A stretch of DNA of 64,000 bases from Rhodoferax sp. BAB1 (GTDB lineage: Bacteria > Pseudomonadota > Gammaproteobacteria > Burkholderiales > Burkholderiaceae_C), in NCBI RefSeq assembly GCF_013334205.1, contig NZ_CP054424.1, positions 268,001 through 332,000 on the forward strand, given 5' to 3'. Shown piece after piece: positions 24,550-33,303 of the stretch (positions within the stretch are counted from its first letter, which is position 1; each line of letters begins with the position of its first letter). The notes below the pieces were generated by a model. The model made no database searches. It saw only the letters and a program-made list of their open reading frames with translations, and had not been told where the DNA came from. A program made the translations under genes and the position numbers.

Positions 24550-25461
24550 ATGCAGACCCTGCGCGTCAACATCTTCAACACCTCCAGCAACCTGCCCCTG
24601 CTGGCGGCGCTGGAGGCGGGCTGTTTTGCGCGGCGCGGCCTGGCGCTGGAGATCCAGCACACGCCGAACTCGGATGCGCAGCGCAGCGGCCTGGCCGCGG
24701 GCGGCTTCGACATCGCCCATGCCGCGGTGGACAACGCCGTGGCCATGGTGGAGGCGGGGCAGGACGTGGTCATCGTGCTGGGCGGTGACGCCGGCATGAA
24801 CGAGTTCATGGTGCGCAGCGAGATCCAGACCATGACCGATCTGCGCGGCAAGGTGCTGGCCGTCGATGCGCCCAACACGGCCTACGCCCTGGTGGCCAAG
24901 AAGATCCTCAAGAACCACGGCCTGATCGAAGGCCGCGACTACACCGTGCGCCTGGCCGGCGGCACCGGCCCGCGTGCAGCCGCCATGGTGGCCGACCCGC
25001 AGCTGGCGGCCGCCATGATCAACCCGCCCTTTTCCTTCACGGTGCGCCAGCAGGGCCTCAAGAGCCTGGGCAACCAGTACAGCCTGCTGGGGCCTTACCA
25101 GGCGACCGGGGCCTTTGTCCTGCGCAATTGGGCGCAGGCCCATGCGGACGTCTTGCAGCAGTACCTGGCGGCTTACATCGAGGGCCAGCGTCTGGTCATG
25201 AATCCCATCCACCGTACGCAGATGGTCGAGCTGCTGATGCGCAGTTTCAAGCTGGACCCGGCGGCGGCCACCGGCACCTACGAAGCCTTGCTCACGCCGG
25301 GCGCCGGCCTGGCGCCGGATGCCCGCTTCAACAGCGAAGGTTTCCAGACCGTGCTGGCCATCCGCGCCGAGATGGAAGGCATGTGGGGCGGCACCCCGCC
25401 GGCGCCGGCCAGGTACATCGACCTGTCGTATGCCGAGCATGCGATCCGGAAAATTTCATAA
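24550..25461 (+). CDS. NMT1/SsuA-like substrate-binding fold protein without signal peptide
   Basis: 303 residues. LRVNIFNTSSNLPLLAALEAGCFARRGLALEI and GGFDIAHAAVDNAVAMVEAGQDVVIVLGG match the NMT1 / taurine-binding-like fold. The start MQTLRVNIFN leaves no signal sequence, so the protein appears cytosolic, unlike ordinary ABC receptors. It is between two Bug receptors with 16-nt gaps, and no permease or ATPase gene is near. It could be a cytosolic binding protein or an enzyme built on the same fold. Confidence 0.78.
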   Translation: MQTLRVNIFNTSSNLPLLAALEAGCFARRGLALEIQHTPNSDAQRSGLAAGGFDIAHAAVDNAVAMVEAGQDVVIVLGGDAGMNEFMVRSEIQTMTDLRGKVLAVDAPNTAYALVAKKILKNHGLIEGRDYTVRLAGGTGPRAAAMVADPQLAAAMINPPFSFTVRQQGLKSLGNQYSLLGPYQATGAFVLRNWAQAHADVLQQYLAAYIEGQRLVMNPIHRTQMVELLMRSFKLDPAAATGTYEALLTPGAGLAPDARFNSEGFQTVLAIRAEMEGMWGGTPPAPARYIDLSYAEHAIRKIS

Positions 25462-25477
25462 ACAGAGGAGATCCACC

Positions 25478-26434
25478 ATGAAGCGTCTAGTCCTGTCCGT
25501 CCTGTCGGTCCTGGCCCTGGGCTCCGCCCTTGCGCAAGGCTACCCGGCCAAACCCATCAAGTTCATCGTGCCCTTCAGCGCGGGCAGTGCCACCGACATC
25601 GTGGCGCGCAGCGTGGGCGAGGCCATGGGGCGCAGCATGGGCCAGCCCATCGTCATCGAGAACAAGCTCGGTGCCGGTGGCACCATCGCCGCCGCCCAGG
25701 TGGCCAAGAGCGAGGCCGACGGCTACACCGTGCTGGTGCATTCCTCGGCGCATGCGCTGAACCCGGCGCTGTACAGCAACCCCGGTTACGACACGCTCAA
25801 GGACCTCACGGGCGTCACCGCCCTGGCCGCCATTCCCAACGTGCTGGTGGTGCATCCGGCCAAGGGCTGGAAGACCCAGACCGACCTCATTGCCGCCGTC
25901 AAGGCCAATCCGGCCAAGTTCAACTACGCCTCGGCCGGTGTCGGCAGCGGCACCCACATGAACGCCGAGATCTTCCGCCTGCAAGCCGGCATCGAGGCGC
26001 TGCACGTGCCCTACAAGGGCACACCCGACGCCATGAACAACGTCATCGGCGGCTCCAACGACTGGTTCTTCGCCCCGCTGGCCGCGGCCCTGCCGCTGAT
26101 CCGCGACAACCGCCTGCAGGCCCTTTCGGTCAGTACCAAGATGCGCGCCTCCACCCTGCCGGACGTGCCCACCAGCATCGAAGCCGGCCTGCCCGCCTCC
26201 GACTACACCCTGTGGGTCGGCATGATCGTGCCCGCGGCCACCCCGGCGGCCGTGGTCAGGAAGCTCAACGAGGAAGCGCTCAAGGCCCTGAACAGCCCCG
26301 AGCTGAAAGACCGCATGGCCAAGCTCGGCGCCGATCCCTTCCCTCTGTCGCCCGAGGCTTTCAATGCCTACATCCGGAGCGAGATGGAGGTGGCCGCGCG
26401 CATCGTCAAGGCGGCCAACCTGAAGACGCAATGA
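25478..26434 (+). CDS. Bug (TctC-like) periplasmic receptor
   Basis: 318 residues from ATG 25478, with CAGAGGAG upstream. Signal peptide MKRLVLSVLSVLALGSALAQ, then YPAKPIKFIVPFSAGSATDIV, ENKLGAGGTIAAAQVAKS and DGYTVLVHSSAHALNPALY. A close paralogue of the receptor at 23589 (same AGSATDI segment), suggesting local duplication. Confidence 0.93.
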   Translation: MKRLVLSVLSVLALGSALAQGYPAKPIKFIVPFSAGSATDIVARSVGEAMGRSMGQPIVIENKLGAGGTIAAAQVAKSEADGYTVLVHSSAHALNPALYSNPGYDTLKDLTGVTALAAIPNVLVVHPAKGWKTQTDLIAAVKANPAKFNYASAGVGSGTHMNAEIFRLQAGIEALHVPYKGTPDAMNNVIGGSNDWFFAPLAAALPLIRDNRLQALSVSTKMRASTLPDVPTSIEAGLPASDYTLWVGMIVPAATPAAVVRKLNEEALKALNSPELKDRMAKLGADPFPLSPEAFNAYIRSEMEVAARIVKAANLKTQ

Positions 26435-26450
26435 CGCTGGAAGGTTCAAG

Positions 26451-27326
26451 GTGAAGATCCATTTCACGGGCATCGGCAAGATGGGCCTGCCCATGGCCGG
26501 CCACCTGGCCGCCGCCGGGCATGCCCTGACCGTCAGCGACCCCTGCGACGAGCGTTGCGAGCTGGCGCAGGAACAGGGTCTGGCCGTGGTCGGTGATACC
26601 GCGGCTGCCATGGCGGCGGCCGACGCCGTCTTTTCCTCGCTGCCGCACGACGCGGCGCTGCGCGCGGTGGCCTCCCAGGTGGCGCACGCTGCCCGGCCCG
26701 GCACTGTCTACGTCGACACCAGCACTGTTTCCCTGCAGGCCTCGGCCGACGCGGCCCAGGCGCTGGAGGGCAAGGGCCTGGCCTATCTGCGCACCGCCGT
26801 CTCGGGCAACAACAAGATGGCCGAGTCCGCGCAACTCACCGTGCTGGCTTCCGGTCCGCGCGCGGCCTACGATCAGGTGCTGCCGCTGCTCCAGGCCCTG
26901 GGGCCGAACCATTTCTATCTCGGCGAGGCCGAGCAGGCGCGACTGATGAAACTCGTGGTCAACCTCATGATCGCGCAGACCAGCGCCATGCTGGCCGAGG
27001 CGCTGACCCTGGGGCGCAAGGGCGGCCTGGACTGGCAGGCCATGTGGCAGGTGCTGAGCGCCAGCGCGGTGGCCTCGCCCATCGTCAAGGCGAAGTCCGA
27101 GCAGCTGAGCCGGCGTGACTTCACGCCCACCTTCACGGTAGAGCAGATGATCAAGGACCTGGACCTGATCCTGGCCGCCGGTGCCGCCAGCAATGTGCCC
27201 CTGATGCAGACCGCCATGACACAGAAGCTCATGCACGCTGCCGTGGTGCAGGGCAATGGCCTGGACGACTACGCGGCCATCATCAAGGTGCTGGAGCGCG
27301 GCGCGGGGCTCAACCCGAAGCTGTAA
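26451..27326 (+). CDS. Second 3-hydroxyisobutyrate-dehydrogenase-like oxidoreductase
   Basis: 291 residues with a GTG start. Rossmann motif GIGKMGLPMAG, then VDTSTVSLQASADAAQ, TAVSGNNKMAESAQLT and catalytic lysine in LMKLVVNLMIAQ. It shares the SGN-K-A active-site region with the enzyme at 21230, so both may act on related substrates. It lies immediately upstream of maleylacetate reductase. Confidence 0.85.
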   Translation: MKIHFTGIGKMGLPMAGHLAAAGHALTVSDPCDERCELAQEQGLAVVGDTAAAMAAADAVFSSLPHDAALRAVASQVAHAARPGTVYVDTSTVSLQASADAAQALEGKGLAYLRTAVSGNNKMAESAQLTVLASGPRAAYDQVLPLLQALGPNHFYLGEAEQARLMKLVVNLMIAQTSAMLAEALTLGRKGGLDWQAMWQVLSASAVASPIVKAKSEQLSRRDFTPTFTVEQMIKDLDLILAAGAASNVPLMQTAMTQKLMHAAVVQGNGLDDYAAIIKVLERGAGLNPKL

Positions 27327-27357
27327 TCTGACGCTGTCGATTTCCTTGGAGAGTTTC

Positions 27358-28419
27358 GTGACCCCTTTCGTCTACACCGCCCAGCCCGCACGCGTCGTCT
27401 TTGGCGCGGGCTCCCTCTCGCAGCTGGCCCAGGAGATCGACGCGCTTGGCTGCAAGCGCGCGCTGGTGCTGTCCACGCCCGAGCAGCGGGCCTCGGCCGA
27501 AATGGTGGCCGGCCTGCTGGGCGGACGTGCCGCCGGCGTGTTCGACCGCGCGGTCATGCACGTGCCCATCGAGACCGCGCGCGAGGCGCGCGAGGTGGCC
27601 AAGCAGCTCGGTGCCGACTGCGCCGTGGCCATCGGCGGCGGCTCCACCACCGGCCTGGGCAAGGCCATCGCGCTTGATTCCGGCCTGCCCATCCTGGCCA
27701 TCCCCACCACCTACGCCGGCTCGGAGATGACGCCCATCTACGGCATCACCGAAACCGGGCTCAAGAAGACCGGGCGCGACCTGCGCGTGCTGCCGCGCAC
27801 CGTGCTCTACGACCCCGAGTTGACGCTGAGCCTGCCCGTGGCCCTGAGCGTGACCAGCGGCATCAATGCCATTGCCCACGCGGCTGAAGGTTTGTACTCG
27901 GTGGACAGCAATCCCATCATGGACCTGATGGCCGAGGAAGGCATCACGGCCCTGGGCCGTGCCTTGCCGGCCATCGTGAAGAATGCGCGCGACATGGATG
28001 CGCGCGCCGACGCGCTGTACGGTGCCTGGCTCTGCGGCACCGTGCTCGGGCACGTGGGCATGGCCCTGCACCACAAGCTCTGCCACACCCTGGGCGGCAG
28101 CTTCAACCTCTCCCATGCCGAGACCCACACCATCGTGCTGCCGCACGCGCTGGCCTACAACAGCCAGCACGCGCCGCAGGCCATGGCGCGCATCCGGCGC
28201 GCGCTCGGTGGCAACTCGGCCGCGCAGGCCGTGTTCGACCTGGCAAAGAACAATGGTGCGCCGGTGGCATTGAAAGACATCGGCATGAAAGCGACCGACC
28301 TGGACCGGGCCTGCGACATCGCCCTGCAGAACCAGTACCCCAACCCCCGCCCGCTGGAGCGCAAGGCCCTGCGCCAGCTCTTCCAGGACGCCTTCGATGG
28401 CGTGCGGCCCGCGGCCTGA
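27358..28419 (+). CDS. Maleylacetate reductase
   Basis: 353 residues from GTG 27358, with TTGGAGAG upstream. Iron-type alcohol dehydrogenase fold: nucleotide loop IGGGSTTGLGKAIAL, PTTYAGSEMTPIYGITE, and histidines 174, 238, 239, 243 and 253. The whole pattern (TAQPARVVFGAGSL start, HHKLCHTLGG) is that of maleylacetate reductases such as TfdF, GraC or TcpD. It reduces maleylacetate, the ring-cleavage product of hydroxyquinol, to 3-oxoadipate, which PcaIJF then use. Confidence 0.93.
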   Translation: MTPFVYTAQPARVVFGAGSLSQLAQEIDALGCKRALVLSTPEQRASAEMVAGLLGGRAAGVFDRAVMHVPIETAREAREVAKQLGADCAVAIGGGSTTGLGKAIALDSGLPILAIPTTYAGSEMTPIYGITETGLKKTGRDLRVLPRTVLYDPELTLSLPVALSVTSGINAIAHAAEGLYSVDSNPIMDLMAEEGITALGRALPAIVKNARDMDARADALYGAWLCGTVLGHVGMALHHKLCHTLGGSFNLSHAETHTIVLPHALAYNSQHAPQAMARIRRALGGNSAAQAVFDLAKNNGAPVALKDIGMKATDLDRACDIALQNQYPNPRPLERKALRQLFQDAFDGVRPAA

Positions 28420-28447
28420 GCCCGGGTACCGGGCACGCCCGGGGCGC

Positions 28448-28573
28448 TTATTTCTTGCGGCTGTCCTGCATGAACAGGCGGATGAAAAACACCGCCATGC
28501 CCAGCATGAACACGATGCCCAGGAAACTCATCAAGCCGTAGTCGGTAAAAAACAGGTCCTGAAACAATTTCAT
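28448..28573 (-). CDS. DUF3149-type 41-residue membrane protein
   Basis: A 41-residue protein beginning MKLFQDLFFTDYGLMSF, with one membrane helix and ending QDSRKK. AAAGGAG lies 6-7 nt before the ATG. The start and single helix fit the small DUF3149 family of proteobacteria, whose function is unknown. Confidence 0.8.
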   Translation of the reverse strand: MKLFQDLFFTDYGLMSFLGIVFMLGMAVFFIRLFMQDSRKK

Positions 28574-28665
28574 CTCAACTCCTTTGCTGTGACACGGTTT
28601 TATGGTGCCAGACCGGCAGCATCAGGGCCTGATGCAGATCAAGCGAGCCGGCTCAGAAGGGTTTT

Positions 28666-29595
28666 TCATCCCAGGTGCATGGACCAGAAACCGGCCGCCA
28701 TGGCCAGGCCGTGCAGCAGGGCGGCGGCGATGGTCAGCACGATGGCCGGGCGCAGTTGCTGTGGCGTCCGGGCCGCCCGCCAGAACAGCACGAAAGCCAG
28801 CAGCGACAGGGGCCAGGACAGCAGCCCCCAGAGGGCCGGCTCAGGCTGGTAGAGCAGCCAGACACCGCCAGCCAGCCAGCCATGGGCCAGCGTGCTGATC
28901 AGCAGGTAGGCCAGCGCGGCGCCGCGCGGACCCAGCAGCACCGCCAGCGTGCGCTTGCCGACCTGGGCGTCCGACGGCGCATCGGGGACGCCGTTGATCA
29001 GCAGGATGTTGCTCACCAGCAGCGCGTAACTGAGCGCCGTGACCACGGGGATGATGAAAAGGCTGCCGCGCTGCACGGCATCCGCACCGATCACGACCAG
29101 GCCCCAGACCAGGGCCACCGCGAATTCGCCCATGCCGTGTTTCATCAAGGCCAGCGGCGGCGCCGAATAGGCCCAGGTCAGCAGCACACCGGCCAGCCCC
29201 AGCACGATCACCCAGCCCGTGCTCTTGACGGCCAGCAGCAGGCCGAAGGCGCACAGCAGGAAAGCCAGCAGGTAAAAAAGTTCGCGGGTCTGCTGCGGGG
29301 TGACGACCCGCTCCTGGATCAGGCGTGAGCCGCCGGTAAAGGGATGGATGCCCGCCGTATTGGCCGCGTCCGCCCCATTCAGGGCGTCGTGGTAGTCATT
29401 CAGCACATTGCCGGCGGCATGGGCCAGGCAGGCCAGCAGCAGCGTGGCCATGCCGGTCCCCACATGGGGGCCATGGCCGCAGGCCGCGGCAATGGCGATG
29501 CCCAGCAGCACGGCGACGACGGTGATGCCCAGGAAACCGGGGCGGGTCATGCGCAGCAGGGTGCGCAGGGGTGGGGTGGGGGATGGTGTGGACAT
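28666..29595 (-). CDS. UbiA-family prenyltransferase
   Basis: 309 residues from ATG 29595. Polytopic membrane protein with the first aspartate motif NDYHDALNGAD and the second motif DAPSDAQVGKRT, both needed for Mg-diphosphate binding. MenA-like in overall pattern (ITVVAVLLGIAIA, GGSRLIQERVVTPQQT). Substrate not clear: naphthoate, a heme-like ring or another aromatic acceptor. It shares its upstream region with ohrR. Confidence 0.85.
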   Translation of the reverse strand: MSTPSPTPPLRTLLRMTRPGFLGITVVAVLLGIAIAAACGHGPHVGTGMATLLLACLAHAAGNVLNDYHDALNGADAANTAGIHPFTGGSRLIQERVVTPQQTRELFYLLAFLLCAFGLLLAVKSTGWVIVLGLAGVLLTWAYSAPPLALMKHGMGEFAVALVWGLVVIGADAVQRGSLFIIPVVTALSYALLVSNILLINGVPDAPSDAQVGKRTLAVLLGPRGAALAYLLISTLAHGWLAGGVWLLYQPEPALWGLLSWPLSLLAFVLFWRAARTPQQLRPAIVLTIAAALLHGLAMAAGFWSMHLG

Positions 29596-29637
29596 GTGGC
29601 GCGCAGGAACAACCTGCATTCTGACAGGGTCATCCGG

Positions 29638-29663
29638 CAATTAAATTGCACGCAATTTAATTG
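29638..29663. promoter_or_regulatory. OhrR operator
   Basis: CAATTAAATTG and CAATTTAATTG are perfect 11-bp inverted arms around CACG, ending 18 nt before the ohrR start. It fits the AT-rich OhrR box type. It lies between ohrR and the divergent prenyltransferase gene, so it may control both. Confidence 0.88.
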
Positions 29664-29681
29664 TGATCAATAATTTAGCCC

Positions 29682-30131
29682 ATGCCGAACAAAACGCTGA
29701 CCCCCGACCAGGCCCTGCAGCTGGACAAACAGCTCTGCTTTGCCCTGTATTCCGCCTCGCACGCCATGTCCAAGGCCTACAAGCCGCACCTGGACGCGCT
29801 GGGCCTGACCTACCCGCAGTACGTGGCCATGCTGGTGCTGTGGGAGCGTGACGGCCTGACGGTGTCCGAGATCGGCGAGCGCCTCTTTCTCGACTCCGGC
29901 ACGCTCACGCCCCTGCTCAAGCGGCTCGAGGGTGCGGGTTACATCAGCCGCCTGCGCGATGCGGCCGACGAGCGGCGCGTGCTGATCCAGCTCACCGCTG
30001 CCGGCCGCAAGCTCAAGGCCAAGGCCGCTCCCATTCCCGGCTGCATGCTCGAAGCCGCGCAGTGCTCGCTGAACGAACTCACGACCCTGACCCGCCAGGT
30101 CCAGCAGCTGCGCGATCGCCTGCAGGCCTGA
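29682..30131 (+). CDS. ohrR: Organic-peroxide-sensing MarR-type repressor OhrR
   Basis: 149 residues. The sensing cysteine is Cys19 in [16 protein letters not shown], at the conserved N-terminal position; further cysteines at 121 and 127 could act as resolving thiols (2-Cys OhrR type). Winged helix: [25 protein letters not shown], wing with [10 protein letters not shown]. It represses ohr, which follows directly. Confidence 0.94.
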   Translation: MPNKTLTPDQALQLDKQLCFALYSASHAMSKAYKPHLDALGLTYPQYVAMLVLWERDGLTVSEIGERLFLDSGTLTPLLKRLEGAGYISRLRDAADERRVLIQLTAAGRKLKAKAAPIPGCMLEAAQCSLNELTTLTRQVQQLRDRLQA

Positions 30132-30159
30132 TTTTTTTACAAACCACAAGGAAAACACC

Positions 30160-30588
30160 ATGACCACCGTCCTCAACAAGGTTCTCTACACCGCCAAGGC
30201 CCACACCACGGGTGGCCGTGACGGCCGCTCCGTCACCGACGACGGTCTGCTCGACGTCAGGCTGGCACCTCCGAAGGCCCTGGGCGGCGCCGGTGGCGCC
30301 ACCAACCCCGAGCAGCTGTTTGCTGCCGGTTACTCGGCCTGCTACCTGAGCGCGCTCAAGCATGTGGCCGGCATGAAGAAGGTGAGCATCCCGGCCGACG
30401 CGGCGGTGGACGCCGAAGTGGACATCGGCCCCATCGCCCAGGGTTTCGGCCTGTCCGTGCGCCTGGCTGTCAGCCTGCCCGGCCTGGACCGTGCCGTGGC
30501 GCAGGAGCTGGTGGACACCGCCCACCAGGTCTGCCCCTATTCCAACGCGACCCGCGGCAACATCGCCGTCGACCTGCGTCTGGTCTGA
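30160..30588 (+). CDS. ohr: Organic hydroperoxide reductase Ohr
   Basis: 142 residues. Catalytic cysteines Cys61 (AAGYSACYLSAL) and Cys125 (HQVCPYSNATRGN), arginine in TTGGRDGRS. It reduces organic hydroperoxides using dihydrolipoyl thiols. Start after CAAGGAAA, 28 nt downstream of ohrR; terminator follows. Confidence 0.95.
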   Translation: MTTVLNKVLYTAKAHTTGGRDGRSVTDDGLLDVRLAPPKALGGAGGATNPEQLFAAGYSACYLSALKHVAGMKKVSIPADAAVDAEVDIGPIAQGFGLSVRLAVSLPGLDRAVAQELVDTAHQVCPYSNATRGNIAVDLRLV

Positions 30589-30596
30589 GGCCATGT

Positions 30597-30633
30597 AAAA
30601 AGCCGCTTGCGCGTGGGCGCAAGCGGCTTTTTT
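30597..30633. terminator. Bidirectional terminator between ohr and the convergent Bug gene
   Basis: AGCCGCTTGCGC and GCGCAAGCGGCT pair perfectly around GTGG, with an A-run on one side and a T-run on the other. Confidence 0.94.
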
Positions 30634-30652
30634 GACGGGCGATGAGGGTAGA

Positions 30653-31648
30653 TCAGCCGGCCTTGATGCCACCCTTGATGACCACGTCTTTCCAGCGTGC
30701 CTGTTCCTTCGCGATGAAGGCGCCGTATTCCTCGGGAGAGCCGCCGCCGGGGATGGCGCTTTCGGCTTCGTGCTTGGCCACGACGTCAGGGGCCTTCAGC
30801 GCCTTGGCAACTTCCTGCTGCATGCGCAGGATGATGTCGCGGGGCGTGCCGGCGCGGGCGTGGATGCCATACCACTGCTCGGTCTGGAAGCCGGGGTAGG
30901 TTTCGGCCACGGACTGGACATCGGGCAGCGCGGAGATGCGCGTGGGCGAGCCCACGGCAATGCAGCGCAGCGCGCCGCTCTTGATGTGCGGCAGCAGCGC
31001 CGGGGTGCCGGCAGAGAAGAACTCGATGCGGCCGGCCAGCACGTCGTTCAGGGCCGGGCCGGTGCCGCGGTAGGGGATGTGGGTGATGAACATGCCCGTC
31101 GCCAGTTTCAGCGCTTCCCAGGCCAGGTGGCCCGCGCTGGCGTTGCCGGCGGAGGCATAGTTGAGGCGGCCCGGGCGGGCCTTGACGTAGGCCACCAGCG
31201 ACTTCATGTCGGTGACCGGCACATCCTTGTGCACGCAGTACAGGCTGGGCAGGCGGTTGACCAGGGTCACCGGCACAAAGTCCTTCTTCAGGTCGTAGCC
31301 GGCATCGGGGTAGATGATGGGGTTGACCGCCATCAGGCCGATATGGCTCATGACGAAGGTGTAACCATCGGCCGGCGCACGCAGCAGCTCCAGCATGGCG
31401 GGCACACCGCCGCCGCCGCCCTTGTTGTCGACGACAAAGGATGCACCCGTCTGTTTGGTGAGTTCGGCGCCGATGCTGCGGGCCACGATGCTGGAGGTAC
31501 CACCGGGCGCGAAAGGAACGATCCAGCGCACGGGCTTGCTGGGCCAGGCGCTTTGGGCCTGGGCCGTCACGCCGGAGGCCGCCAGGCCGGCTGCGCCCAT
31601 CAGCTTCAGGTAGTCGCGCCGGTTCAGTTCTGCATCATGTTGGTTCAT
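30653..31648 (-). CDS. Bug (TctC-like) receptor with Tat-type signal
   Basis: 331 residues. N-terminus has NRRDYLKLMGAAGLAASG, a twin-arginine-like signal, unlike the Sec signals of the other Bug proteins nearby. WPSKPVRWIVPFAPGGTSSIVAR, DNKGGGGGVPAMLELLRAPADGY and the C-terminus follow the Bug pattern. The ligand is unknown. Confidence 0.92.
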   Translation of the reverse strand: MNQHDAELNRRDYLKLMGAAGLAASGVTAQAQSAWPSKPVRWIVPFAPGGTSSIVARSIGAELTKQTGASFVVDNKGGGGGVPAMLELLRAPADGYTFVMSHIGLMAVNPIIYPDAGYDLKKDFVPVTLVNRLPSLYCVHKDVPVTDMKSLVAYVKARPGRLNYASAGNASAGHLAWEALKLATGMFITHIPYRGTGPALNDVLAGRIEFFSAGTPALLPHIKSGALRCIAVGSPTRISALPDVQSVAETYPGFQTEQWYGIHARAGTPRDIILRMQQEVAKALKAPDVVAKHEAESAIPGGGSPEEYGAFIAKEQARWKDVVIKGGIKAG

Positions 31649-31820
31649 GTCTCACTCACTTTCGTTTTGAAGCTTGTTTTATGTCGCAAATCCGGTCCCG
31701 GTGCAATCTGTAATAGTACTAATACGCGAGACGCCGGGGGCTGGCAACGGGCCGCCAGAGCCATTTCCCTCGGCACCTGCTGTTTTGACTGATGCCGGTA
31801 TCACGGACAATGAGAGCTGC

Positions 31821-31840
31821 GCCCGGCATGCCTGCCGGGC
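31821..31840. repeat. 8-bp hairpin in the leader of the lipoprotein cytochrome gene
   Basis: GCCCGGCA and TGCCGGGC pair perfectly around TGCC, 27 nt before the cytochrome start. No T-run follows. The rest of the 31649-31867 spacer shows no clear promoter. Confidence 0.4.
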
Positions 31841-31867
31841 CGGAAATGAAGCTGAAAGGGGATGATC

Positions 31868-32344
31868 ATGGCCAAAATTTCGTGGTGTGCGGGCGCGATC
31901 TCGCTGCTGTTGCTGACCGGTTGTACGGTGGACTGGCAGAACCGGCATGCCGCGCAGGAGGTCGCCCAGCTATCCGCTGCGCCCGGCTCGGTCTACCTGG
32001 GCTGGCGCGTGTTCCAGGACAAATGCGCCGCCTGCCATGGGGCGGCCGCCACCGGCACGGCCAACGCCCCCGATCTGCTGCCCCGCGTGCGCACCATGGG
32101 CGAACGCCAGTTCGTGAGCCTGGTGCTGCAGCGCTACGACCTGAGCCAGCCGGCCACGCAGGCCCGCAGCGGGACGGCAGCGGGCGAGGCGCAGGTCGAA
32201 GTCATCATGCAGCGCAAGGAGGCACCCCTCAGCATGCCGGCCTGGCAGAGCGAGCCGCGCGTGAACGCGCACATCCTGGACCTGCACGCCTACCTGTCGG
32301 CACGTGCCCAGGGCCGTCAGGGGGCGGAGCGCCCCACGCCCTGA
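31868..32344 (+). CDS. Lipoprotein c-type cytochrome, monoheme
   Basis: 158 residues from ATG 31868, 6 nt after AAAGGGG; ATG 31862 is too close to that site. Lipobox LLLTGCT, heme site CAACH at 53-57, methionine candidate in PLSMPAWQ near residue 120. Class I cytochrome c fold. It is membrane-attached by lipid and could feed the caa3 oxidase; partner unknown. Confidence 0.83.
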   Translation: MAKISWCAGAISLLLLTGCTVDWQNRHAAQEVAQLSAAPGSVYLGWRVFQDKCAACHGAAATGTANAPDLLPRVRTMGERQFVSLVLQRYDLSQPATQARSGTAAGEAQVEVIMQRKEAPLSMPAWQSEPRVNAHILDLHAYLSARAQGRQGAERPTP

Positions 32345-32345
32345 G

Positions 32346-33155
32346 TCAGGCCTGTGCCGCCAGGTGTGCGCCCAGCAGTGCGGCGCAATCCTGCGGGTGC
32401 GTGCTGATGAGAAAGTGGCTGGCACCGGCCACCACCGCTGCATGTACTCGTGGCAGATGCGTGGCCAGCACCTCTGTCATGGCCACCATGGCCGGGTTGG
32501 CATGCTCGCCACGCACCAGCAGCACGGGCAGATCCAGCCGCGCCAGGTCGGCCCCGCTGAAGTCGAAGCCGAAGTCGGTGTGCCAGTCCAGCACATTGGC
32601 CGGCGCCGTCTGGCGGCAGTAGTCCTGCACCGGTGCGGGCATGGTCGCAAAAGAGCCGGCGCCGCCCCAGAAGTCGATGATGCGCGCGGGCGCATCGCGC
32701 TCGCCGCTGCTCACCGCCTGTTCGAAGGCAGCGCTCATGTGGCGCGTGGCCTGGTGCAGGTCGCGATGGCCGTGGTGGTGCAGCAGGGCCAGGGGATTGG
32801 CCTCGAACAGCGCCAGGCTGGCCACCTGCACCCGGCCGCCCAGCGCTGCGGCCAGCGCTACCGTGCCGCCGAAGGAATGCCCGACCAGGTGGACCGGCCC
32901 CGGCGCACGCTGAGCCACCGCCTCCAGCACGCGCAGTTCGTGCGCTATGCCGGCATCACCCGCGCGGCGCGTCTCCGCCGTCTGGCCATAACCGCACAGG
33001 CTGGTGGCCACGAAACGCCACTGCGGCGGCAGCAGGCGCTGCATGGGTTTCCACGCGGCCGGCGTGCTGTAGGAGCCGGGCACGAAGAGCACGGTGGGGC
33101 CGCTGCCGGATTCGCTGTAGTCGATGCCCGGGGCCGGTGTGCTGCTTGAGGTCAT
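32346..33155 (-). CDS. Alpha/beta-hydrolase
   Basis: 269 residues, start ATG 33155 (MTSSSTPAPGIDYSESGSG) preferred over a longer GTG/ATG start. Nucleophile elbow GHSFGG, acid in VRGEHANPAM region, histidine in GASHFLISTHP. The oxyanion segment is LFVPGSYSTPAAW. Substrate unknown; its stop codon overlaps the end of the cytochrome gene region on the other strand. Confidence 0.87.
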   Translation of the reverse strand: MTSSSTPAPGIDYSESGSGPTVLFVPGSYSTPAAWKPMQRLLPPQWRFVATSLCGYGQTAETRRAGDAGIAHELRVLEAVAQRAPGPVHLVGHSFGGTVALAAALGGRVQVASLALFEANPLALLHHHGHRDLHQATRHMSAAFEQAVSSGERDAPARIIDFWGGAGSFATMPAPVQDYCRQTAPANVLDWHTDFGFDFSGADLARLDLPVLLVRGEHANPAMVAMTEVLATHLPRVHAAVVAGASHFLISTHPQDCAALLGAHLAAQA

Positions 33156-33242
33156 GAGCGCGCTTCCAGAAGGTGACGCAGCCATTGTGCGGGGGCGGGG
33201 CTTGGGTGCCAAGTCCTGTGGGGACTTGCGGATTCAAGGGAG

Positions 33243-33289
33243 GTCTGCTTGCGACCCAAAGCGGCCAATTGAGGTCCTTGAAAGCAGAC
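33243..33289. repeat. Inverted repeat at the left edge of the AT-richer island
   Basis: GTCTGCTT and AAGCAGAC are perfect 8-bp arms with a 31-nt interior. It follows the stop codon of the NERD gene by 14 nt and marks the change from GC-rich to AT-richer sequence. It may be a mobile or cassette-associated repeat. Confidence 0.5.
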
Positions 33290-33303
33290 GCTCACAGACC
33301 GCG

